DNA of 64,000 nt from DASQPA01 sp963757335 (GTDB taxonomy: Bacteria; Acidobacteriota; Thermoanaerobaculia; Multivoradales; UBA5704), in NCBI GenBank assembly GCA_963757335.1, contig CAVWRJ010000004.1, forward strand, positions 206,090-270,089. Direction: 5' to 3'. The position numbers and the translations under genes were made by a program. Positions 19,121 through 25,937 of this stretch are shown in pieces; within the stretch, counting starts at the first letter, position 1, and every line of letters starts with the position of its first letter. Below the pieces are notes generated by a model. That model was given only the letters and a program-made list of their open reading frames with translations, was not told where the DNA came from and did not search any database.

Positions 19121-20062
19121 TTACTCGTGCCACAGCTCCCTGCGTTTCGCCTCAGCGATCGTCATGTACTTGAAGCCGCTTTCCTGGGCGTCCTTGAGGC
19201 TCATCTCCATGCCATCCTCGTATTCTGCTTCGCTCTCGTCGAGCCAATAGGCCCAGACCAGGTCCGATTCATCGAGCATCACCTGGGCCTTGCCCTTGAC
19301 GTTTTTCTTGAGGTATGGGAACCACCCCTCCGCGAGATAAAGAGCATTCTCCTTGTTGGGAACATTGGGATCCGTGCAGGCCGTCACCACCAGCTTGTCG
19401 TACTCCTTTTTCCCCGTTTTCTTCTTGTCTCGCCGTGTCTTGATGATGTCGTAGAAATCGTCTTCGATCTCGAACTGCGTCAATCGACCGCCGTGCTTCT
19501 CGATGTAATAGTCCGCATGGGAAGAGTCGACGAAACTCAGGTTGATGCCAAACCCGTCGTCCGCTTGAAATCCGATCACCTTGTTATCCGACACCAGAAC
19601 CTTCGGATTATCGATGTCACGATCGACCCGATATGCCATTACCCGCTGGACGACGGCCACGGTCCGCGGAGCGTGGCGCCCACGATCCTGGATTACGTGG
19701 CGGATCGGGATTGGGGGCGGCCCTGCCGCCGGCCGGGGCGCCGGCCCCAACCGTTTGGGCTGGAGGCGCGGGCCCGGATGAGGATCGTACACAGGTGGCA
19801 CCGTCTTCGCCTGAGAGCCTGGTGCCGGTAGCGGGATTCCGTTTCCTGGCCAACGCAGGGGAGGGCCCTGCGCGGCTCTCGGCTGGACGCTTCTCGCCGG
19901 GGACGCCGCCTCTCGAGGTCCCTGTCCGTCCAGCCCTGTCCGCGAGATCGGCGCGGCTCCAGGCCAACGCAGCTCCGGTGGCTTTGCGAGGCTGGGTTGG
20001 ACTGCCTCACGTCGGCGAGGCGAAGCCGCGGCCCCTGGCCAGCGCAGCTCTGGAGGCTTCAT
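19121..20062 (-). CDS. Proline-rich leader protein with variable C-terminal domain (effector/toxin-like)
   Basis: 313 residues, ATG with GGGAGGGAG upstream. Residues 1-70 contain three imperfect copies of PP(E)LRWPG (KPPELRWPGAA twice, QGPPLRWPGNG once). A Pro/Arg-rich linker with LQPKRLGPAPRPA follows, then VVQRVMAYRV at about residue 138. The C-terminal 170 residues are compositionally different, with lower GC and rich in Asp, Lys and Tyr (DDFYDIIKTRRDKKKTGKKEYDKL), and no family I recognise. A Pro-rich N-terminus ending in VVQR before an unrelated C-terminal domain is seen in many polymorphic effectors associated with DUF4157/eCIS proteins. That assignment is from memory of the pattern and is inference. 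Confidence 0.7.
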   Translation of the reverse strand: MKPPELRWPGAAASPRRREAVQPSLAKPPELRWPGAAPISRTGLDGQGPREAASPARSVQPRAAQGPPLRWPGNGIPLPAPGSQAKTVPPVYDPHPGPRLQPKRLGPAPRPAAGPPPIPIRHVIQDRGRHAPRTVAVVQRVMAYRVDRDIDNPKVLVSDNKVIGFQADDGFGINLSFVDSSHADYYIEKHGGRLTQFEIEDDFYDIIKTRRDKKKTGKKEYDKLVVTACTDPNVPNKENALYLAEGWFPYLKKNVKGKAQVMLDESDLVWAYWLDESEAEYEDGMEMSLKDAQESGFKYMTIAEAKRRELWHE

Positions 20063-20210
20063 TTCTCCCTCCCAGGCTTTCTCGGCTCTGGAAGCCTAAC
20101 GATGCGAGGAGGGGGGGCCTGGCTCATATTTGTATTCCTTTGAAATTTGCCAGGGGCATTTTATACCAGCTGGACTCCCGAGGTGCTATCGACCGTATGG
20201 GTTAGGGCAT

Positions 20211-20237
20211 GCCCCCGGCTCGCACCGGGGGCCTTTT
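20211..20237 (+). terminator. Rho-independent terminator with no plus-strand gene upstream
   Basis: GCCCCCGG / CCGGGGGC 8-bp stem, 6-base loop, then CTTTT. It points along the plus strand, yet the neighbours are minus-strand genes. Upstream 20100-20200 is AT-rich with a CCTGGC..GCCAGG inverted repeat, so a small RNA is possible. Confidence 0.6.
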
Positions 20238-20282
20238 GCTCAGTCAACGCGCTTTGGGGGGCGATCCCGTCGACGATCTCGG

Positions 20283-22244
20283 TCAGCGGTAGATGGTCAC
20301 GAAGTCGGTAAGGGTGTTCCCCGAAGGCCACAGATCCTGACACGGGCCGCCGTTGATTCTCGCCGAATAGTTGGTGACCGTGCGATGGATCGTGCCGCAC
20401 TGGCCGTTGCCGTCCCAGCTGCGGCAGGCGTATCCGTAGCCGTCGTAGGGGAGGTAGTACGACTCCGTTCCGGTACAGCCGGGACCGGAGAAGTGGCTGA
20501 CGTACATGCCCTGTGTCGGCACGCAGCTGCCCTCACCGCAACTCGACGTGGTCGAGCCGAACGCGGTGTCGAGGTTCTTGATCAACCAGTCGACGAGCGG
20601 CAGCGAGCCGGAGCTGCCGTCCTTCTGATTGATCCAGTTCCCCGGATGATCGGTCAGGGCATCGTGGAAGGCGCTGTAGGTGTTGGTCCAATATTCGTCG
20701 AACGGGATGGTTCCGGAAGCCGGATCGACATCCAGGGCGCTGTAGAGGGGGAGGAACGTTCCCATGTGCAGAAGCTGATGGCCATTGGCGATCTTGAAGA
20801 TCCAGACGGACTTCGCCACGTCTTCGACACTGCCGGGCTGCCGGCTCCCCGGCGTCAGCTCGTCGATCCAGTGCTGGCGCCAGGAATCGCTGCTCGAGTT
20901 GAGGGTCTGGTAATAGAACACCCGGTCCGTGCTGAAGCGGATATCGATGTAGCCCCACTCCGTCCCGGTGTCGAAGGAAGCGGAGTCGACCGTAGGACAG
21001 CCGTCCGTTCCCGTTCCCGTCTTGTCGAGACCGGTGGCGTCGCCGTAACAGACGCCGGTCCTCTCGTTGAATTTACCGAGCGAGGCGGCGATCTTCCGGA
21101 TGCCTGCCGGCCAGCCTCCATTGGGCTGATTGAGCAAGGCCACGCCGGAGCAGGTTCTCAATCCCGCGCCGCCAGGATCGCAGGAACCCTGCGAAGCGCT
21201 GCAATAGGTGAAGCTGTTCCCACCGTAGAACGTCTCGTACCACCCGCGGTCGTTACACTCCAGGCAGTCGGGGCATCCGAGGGTCTTGTGACAGGCGTTT
21301 TCGAGCATCTGTTGCGCCGAGCACGAATCCATATTGTGCTCGTGCGCTTGTCCACCCCCGTTGTCGCCCGACGTGTTCCAGAACGCATGCTGGAGATCGT
21401 TGCTCACCAGCGCACCCCGCAACGGTGAGTCGAGGGTGGCGATCAGGTTCACGGGCGGCGCGGAGCCCAATCCGTAGGAGCTCCACTTCGACATCGCGAT
21501 ACGGACCACCAGGCCGCCCATCGAGTAGCCGGTCGCGGTGACCTGGCCGTTGTACGACTGATAGGTGGAGGCGTTTTGGACCGCTTGCGCGTAGTCGCTC
21601 GCCTGGAGGTTCAGGTCCTCCCCGACGAGGGCAGGACGGACGAGCCAGACATCGTAGCCGTGGCTGTAAAGGCGTGCCAGCATTCCTCCGCCGGAAAGGA
21701 CGCGCGGGTCGCCATTGTATTGACTCCAGAGGTCATTCGCGGTGAATCTCCCATTCACGGTTTCAGCGGAGTTGAAGGGCTGCGCGACGACGACCGGCTT
21801 ATCGTATCCGCTGCTCTGGTAGAGATCCGCCGTGCCACCGCCGGCGAGCTCAAGGGTGTAGGTCGGTTTCGGGAGGACGACGAGCGCCCCGGAAAGGGCC
21901 GCGTTGTCCACGGCGCTGCTCAGGTACTGCTCACTACCATACGCTGCATATCCGTTCGCCGGTGAATTGGTCGAGCAGGTAGCGATGTCATAGGAATAGT
22001 ACGACGAGCTCCCGCTCAGGGAGGCATGACCACTCCCGTCCGTATACCCGTTTGCGATGACTTCGTAGGCTCCAGTCGAGGGAGTCTGTAACTCGAGCAC
22101 GACCCCGATACCGTTGGCCGGCTGGCCGTAGGCATCGTTTGCCTGAATTTGGCATTGGGCACTGTAGACGCTCGCCTGAGCGAGAGACGTGGGCAGGAAT
22201 GCCATGAGCAACAAGCCAGGGAATATTCCCAATCTTTTTCGCAT
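20283..22244 (-). CDS. Secreted alpha/beta-hydrolase (lipase/esterase-like)
   Basis: 653 residues. GGAGGAGCT ribosome site before ATG. Signal peptide RKRLGIFPGLLLMAFLPTSLAQA. A short N-terminal Ig-like region (about 25-120) precedes the hydrolase domain. DKPVVVAQPFN and GYDVWLVRPALVGEDLNL lead to the nucleophile elbow GYSMGGLVVRIAM (Ser at about residue 245). LDSPLRGALV follows. Many cysteines (about 20 after residue 300) suggest disulphides in the exported protein. A C-terminal region with SHFSGPGCTGTESYYLPYDG looks like a carbohydrate- or surface-binding module. GC is lower than in the core genes, consistent with transfer. Substrate unknown. Confidence 0.85.
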   Translation of the reverse strand: MRKRLGIFPGLLLMAFLPTSLAQASVYSAQCQIQANDAYGQPANGIGVVLELQTPSTGAYEVIANGYTDGSGHASLSGSSSYYSYDIATCSTNSPANGYAAYGSEQYLSSAVDNAALSGALVVLPKPTYTLELAGGGTADLYQSSGYDKPVVVAQPFNSAETVNGRFTANDLWSQYNGDPRVLSGGGMLARLYSHGYDVWLVRPALVGEDLNLQASDYAQAVQNASTYQSYNGQVTATGYSMGGLVVRIAMSKWSSYGLGSAPPVNLIATLDSPLRGALVSNDLQHAFWNTSGDNGGGQAHEHNMDSCSAQQMLENACHKTLGCPDCLECNDRGWYETFYGGNSFTYCSASQGSCDPGGAGLRTCSGVALLNQPNGGWPAGIRKIAASLGKFNERTGVCYGDATGLDKTGTGTDGCPTVDSASFDTGTEWGYIDIRFSTDRVFYYQTLNSSSDSWRQHWIDELTPGSRQPGSVEDVAKSVWIFKIANGHQLLHMGTFLPLYSALDVDPASGTIPFDEYWTNTYSAFHDALTDHPGNWINQKDGSSGSLPLVDWLIKNLDTAFGSTTSSCGEGSCVPTQGMYVSHFSGPGCTGTESYYLPYDGYGYACRSWDGNGQCGTIHRTVTNYSARINGGPCQDLWPSGNTLTDFVTIYR

Positions 22245-22339
22245 AGCTCCTCCATCTCGGCCAGCGCAGCGCGGCCGCGGTCCTGGTAAGTCGGACTGTT
22301 CGATTCATCTATTTAAACAGCACCGCGCTGTGGAGGATT

Positions 22340-22366
22340 CCCTGACGAACCGTCGGGAGGTTTTTT
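22340..22366 (+). terminator. Putative Rho-independent terminator, plus strand
   Basis: CCCTGACG / CGTCGGG stem with one bulge, AAC loop, then AGG and six T. It lies between two minus-strand genes, so it does not end either. Second orphan plus-strand terminator in the island. Confidence 0.4.
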
Positions 22367-22418
22367 CAGCAGAACCGGAGAGCAAGCGTCTGGAAGATTG
22401 AGAGCCGCTACGGAGGGA

Positions 22419-22459
22419 GCGCCTACTCGTGGAGCACCCGATGAACGAAGGAGACCGCG
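22419..22459. repeat. Right copy of the island-flanking direct repeat
   Basis: Covers the last 11 codons and stop of the minus-strand flavoprotein gene. 38 of 41 aligned columns match 16221-16259. This is the intact copy. Confidence 0.75.
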
Positions 22460-24105
22460 ATCGATCCCTCGCCGACCGCCGACGCCACCCGCTTGACGTT
22501 GCCGGCCCGGACGTCGCCGACCGCGAAGACGCCGGGGAGACTGGTTTCGAGGAGGTAGGGCGCCCGCGGGAGCGGCCAGCGGGCGGCGGTGAGGTCGTCT
22601 CTGGAGAGGTCGGGGCCGGTCTTGATGAAGCCCTTGGCGTCTAAGGCGATACAGCCTTCGAGCCAGTGGGTGCTGGGGGTCGCTCCGGTCATCACGAAGA
22701 CGTGGCGGATGTCGTGGGTCTCCTCGGTCCCCGCCTGACCGTCCCGCCAGCGCACACGCTCCAGATGGTTGTTCCCCTCGACGTCCACGATTTCGGTGTG
22801 GGTGCGGAGAGTAATCGCGGGGTTGTCCTCGATGCGCAGGATGAGGTAGCGCGACATGGTCTCCGCGAGGCCGCCCGAGCGGACGAGCATGTGGACGCGC
22901 CGGGCCGTCTGGGCGAGGAAGACCGCGGCCTGGCCGGCGGAGTTGCCCCCCCCCACGACGATCACCTCTTCGTCCTTACAGAGCTGCGCCTCCATGAAGG
23001 TCGCGCCGTGGTAGACGCCGGCCCCCAGGAACCGCGACAGGCCCGGAAGCGCCAGGGTCCGATACTCGGCGCCGGTCGCCAGGATGACGGTACGGGCCGG
23101 GACCCGCGGACCGTCCGCGATTTCGAGCGCGTAGGGGGTCTGGCCGCAGTCGAGCCGCTCGACACCCTTGGCGATCAGGAGCTGCGCCCCGAACTTCTGC
23201 GCCTGGGTGTAGGCGCGGGCCGTCAGCTCCTGCCCCGAGATGCCCGTGGGGAAGCCCAGGTAGTTCTCGATCCGCGAGCTCGAACCCGCCTGTCCTCCCG
23301 GCGAGCTCGCTTCGATCACCAGGACGTCCAATCCCTCGGACGCCCCATAGACCGCCGCCGCGAGCCCCGCCGGCCCGGCGCCGACGATGACGAGGTCGCG
23401 CACCTGCCCGGGGTCGATCGCCTCGTTGAAGCCGAGGCACTCGGCGATCTGCTGGTTGGTGGGGTTCCGGAGCACCACCTGGCCGCGGCAGATGAGGACC
23501 GGCACGTCCCTGGCGGTGATGTGGAACTGGTCGAGGAGCGCCTGGACCGAGTCGTCGTGATCGAGGTCGATGTAGGCGTGGGGATGGCCGTTCCGGGTCA
23601 GGAACTCGCGGACGCGGAGAGTGCCGGCGCAATGGTCCGAGCCGACCAGAACGACGTCGCCGATCCCGTGCGCGATGAGCTCCACCCGGCGGAGAATGAA
23701 GGCCCGGAGCACGATCTCGCCGATCTCGGCGTCGGTCTGCACCAGCGACAGCATGGCGGCGCGGTCGAGCTCGACCACCTCGCCCGCTTCAGTGGCACGG
23801 GCGCGGACGAGCGAGCGGCGGCCGGAGAGCATGTTGACCTCGCCGGTGAACTGGCCGGGCCCGTGGACGACGACCAGGGTCTCGGTAGTGCCGGAAGTCT
23901 GGACGATCTCGATCCGGCCGGAGCGGACGACGAAGATCGGCACCACCGCATCCCCCGCCTCGACGAGCACCTCGCCCGGCCGGATCGGCCGGATCGCGCC
24001 GTGCGCCGCGAAACGTTCGATCTGCGCCGGAGTCAGGGTGGGAAACATCCGTTCGGGGGTCGGCCCGGCGAGGGTGGACGCGACGGACAGCGCGGGTTCG
24101 GTCAT
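22423..24105 (-). CDS. Cyclic-nucleotide-binding/thioredoxin-reductase-like flavoprotein
   Basis: 560 residues. The N-terminal 1-145 is a cNMP-binding/Crp-like beta-roll (RPGEVLVEAGDAVVPIFVVRSGRIEIV..GPGQFTGEVNMLSGRRSLVRARA). Residues 150-225 form a thioredoxin-like segment (VLVGSDHCAGTLRVREFLTRNGHPHAYID..DVPVLIC). From 235 it is a two-dinucleotide-domain reductase: FAD site VIVGAGPAGLAAAVYGASEGLDVLVIE, NADPH site VIVVGGGNSAGQAAVFLA and C-terminal GVFAVGDVRAGNVKRVASAVGEGSIAV. The redox Cys pair of true thioredoxin reductase is replaced (GVYHGATFMEA), as in other cNMP-fused homologues, so it cannot reduce thioredoxin in the usual way. Confidence 0.9.
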   Translation of the reverse strand: MTEPALSVASTLAGPTPERMFPTLTPAQIERFAAHGAIRPIRPGEVLVEAGDAVVPIFVVRSGRIEIVQTSGTTETLVVVHGPGQFTGEVNMLSGRRSLVRARATEAGEVVELDRAAMLSLVQTDAEIGEIVLRAFILRRVELIAHGIGDVVLVGSDHCAGTLRVREFLTRNGHPHAYIDLDHDDSVQALLDQFHITARDVPVLICRGQVVLRNPTNQQIAECLGFNEAIDPGQVRDLVIVGAGPAGLAAAVYGASEGLDVLVIEASSPGGQAGSSSRIENYLGFPTGISGQELTARAYTQAQKFGAQLLIAKGVERLDCGQTPYALEIADGPRVPARTVILATGAEYRTLALPGLSRFLGAGVYHGATFMEAQLCKDEEVIVVGGGNSAGQAAVFLAQTARRVHMLVRSGGLAETMSRYLILRIEDNPAITLRTHTEIVDVEGNNHLERVRWRDGQAGTEETHDIRHVFVMTGATPSTHWLEGCIALDAKGFIKTGPDLSRDDLTAARWPLPRAPYLLETSLPGVFAVGDVRAGNVKRVASAVGEGSIAVSFVHRVLHE

Positions 24106-24139
24106 CGGGCTACTCCAGAGGTGTCGAGCGGCCCCGGCT

Positions 24140-24925
24140 TTAAATCCCCCAGCCCGTGCCCTCGGGGCTGGCGGTGAGGATGCGGAGGCCGTCCTCGGTG
24201 ATGGCGATCGTGTGCTCGAAGTGGGCGGCGGCGGTGCCGTCGGTCGTCTCGTAGGTCCAGTGGTCGGGCATGATCTTCACGTCCGGGGTGCCGATCGCGA
24301 TCATCGGCTCGACCGCCAGGACCATGCCGGGGCGGAGCTTGAAGTCGCTCGTCTTGCCGGAGGGGAGGTTGGGGACCTGCGGCTTCTCCCACAGCTCGGT
24401 GCCGATGCCGTGGCCGAGGAGCTCCTCGATGACGTGGAAGCCGGCCTTCTGGACGTAGCGCTCCATCGAGCGCGCCACCTGGCTCCAGCGGATCTTCGGC
24501 CGCATCTCGCGGATGGCGAGGCGGAGGGCGCCCTCGTTGATCTCGAGGAGCTTCTGGAGCTCGGGTCCGACCGCGCCCACCGGGTAGGTGGTGGCGGCGT
24601 CGCCGCACCAGCCGTCCAGCCGGACGCCGATGTCGATGCTGACGATCTCCCCCTCCTCGAGCTTCCGCGAGCCGGGGATGCCGTGGACGACCTCGGAGTT
24701 GATCGAGATGCAGGTGGCGGCGGGGAAGGGGACTCTCCCGGGGACGCCCTTGAAGAGGGGGATGCCGCCGTTCTCGACGATGGTCTTTTCGACCGCGGCG
24801 TCGATCTCCCGGGTGGTCACCCCCGGCTGGATCAGCTTGGCCGCCTCCTGGTGCGCCTGCCAGACGAGGAGGCCGGCCTGGCGCATCTTCCCGATCTGGG
24901 CTTCCGTCTTCAGGGTTCCACTCAT
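24140..24925 (-). CDS. map: Methionine aminopeptidase, type I
   Basis: Removes initiator Met. 261 residues. Metal ligands are visible: DIGVRLDGWCGDAATTYPVG (two Asp), GHGIGTELWEKP (His), and the two Glu in VLAVEPM and near HFEHTIAITEDG. The substrate His is in INSEVVHGIP. No N-terminal zinc-finger extension, so it is the short bacterial type. It lies 34 bases downstream of the flavoprotein start (same strand) and diverges from the pantothenate kinase gene with an 85-base gap that must hold both promoters. Confidence 0.96.
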   Translation of the reverse strand: MSGTLKTEAQIGKMRQAGLLVWQAHQEAAKLIQPGVTTREIDAAVEKTIVENGGIPLFKGVPGRVPFPAATCISINSEVVHGIPGSRKLEEGEIVSIDIGVRLDGWCGDAATTYPVGAVGPELQKLLEINEGALRLAIREMRPKIRWSQVARSMERYVQKAGFHVIEELLGHGIGTELWEKPQVPNLPSGKTSDFKLRPGMVLAVEPMIAIGTPDVKIMPDHWTYETTDGTAAAHFEHTIAITEDGLRILTASPEGTGWGI

Positions 24926-25010
24926 CCTTACGCTCCTCCGGGGGGCCGTTTACCCCAGCGGCGAAGCATACCGCAGCTGGCATAAGATCGTCGGCAGGAG
25001 AGCGACGACC

Positions 25011-25892
25011 ATGAAGGAAACGCGGGCCGGGATCGACGCGGGCGCCAGCCTCTGGAAGCTCGCCTGCCTGGGCGGCGAGCGGGACGAGCTGGAGTTGCTG
25101 GCGGTCCCCGCCGGGGGCCCCGAGGCGGTGGAAGAGGTCCGGCGTCAGATCGCCATCTGGAATCCGGGGGCGGTCCGGGTCACCGGCGGCGGCGCGGCGC
25201 AGATCGTCGCCGGTCTTCGGAGCCGAACGGAGCCAGGACCCCCGGTGGGCCAGGTCTCCGAGTTCGCGGCCTGGGCGCGCGGCGCGCCTCTCCTCGCGGC
25301 GCGGGCCGGCTGGACCCTCCCGCCGCGCTATCTCCTGGTGAGCCTCGGCACCGGGACCTCCATCCTGGAGGTCGACGGCGCGGCGGCGAGCCGGATCTCC
25401 GGCATGACCCTGGGCGGCGGCACCCTCCTCGGCCTCGCCCAGCTCCTCTGTCGCGTCGACTCGTTCGCCGAGGTCGCCGCTCTCGCCGAGCGCGGCGACC
25501 GCACCCGGGTCGACCTGACCGTGGGGGACATCTATCCCGAAGGGGGGATCGCCCTCGATCCCCGGCTGACCGCGGCGAGCTTCGCCAAGGTCGCCTCGCG
25601 CGACCCCGCCGACCTCGCCCAGGCACTCGTCGGCCTGCTCGGCGAGAACGTGGGGATCGCCTGCGCCGCCCTCGCCCGGGCGCGGGGGATCGAGATCCTG
25701 GTGTTCGGCGGCAGCGCCGTCTCGGCGAGCCCGCTCTTGGGCGAGATCCTCCGCCTGGCGGCCCGGGTGGGCGGCGCCGACGCCTGGCTCCTGCCGGATG
25801 GCGCCTTCTGCGGCGCGGTAGGCGCCGCGGCTCTGGAAGCCGCCGCGGCTCTGGAGGCTGCCGCGGCGCTGGAGACCGAGTCTTTGTTATAA
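25011..25892 (+). CDS. coaW: Type II pantothenate kinase (Fumble/CoaW-like)
   Basis: First step of coenzyme A synthesis, phosphorylating pantothenate with ATP. ATG with GGCAGGAGAG upstream; 293 residues. Phosphate-1 motif AGIDAGASLWKLA, YLLVSLGTGTSILEVDG and RISGMTLGGGTLLGLAQLL are type II signatures; ILVFGGSAVSASPLL is the adenosine motif. A catalytic-region Glu is less clear. The C-terminus has two copies of an 18-bp unit (ALEAAA), another short in-frame repeat. The stop overlaps a perfect TATAAT used by the next gene. Confidence 0.85.
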   Translation: MKETRAGIDAGASLWKLACLGGERDELELLAVPAGGPEAVEEVRRQIAIWNPGAVRVTGGGAAQIVAGLRSRTEPGPPVGQVSEFAAWARGAPLLAARAGWTLPPRYLLVSLGTGTSILEVDGAAASRISGMTLGGGTLLGLAQLLCRVDSFAEVAALAERGDRTRVDLTVGDIYPEGGIALDPRLTAASFAKVASRDPADLAQALVGLLGENVGIACAALARARGIEILVFGGSAVSASPLLGEILRLAARVGGADAWLLPDGAFCGAVGAAALEAAAALEAAAALETESLL

Positions 25893-25893
25893 T
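25888..25893 (+). promoter_or_regulatory. Perfect -10 hexamer for the metalloprotease gene
   Basis: TATAAT overlaps the stop codon of the pantothenate kinase gene, 44 bases before the protease ATG. No good -35 is visible at 17 bases, so activation may be needed. Confidence 0.45.
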
Positions 25894-25937
25894 GACATAA
25901 GCCATTCCGGCCCCACCTTGGCCCGAGGACTCGATTC

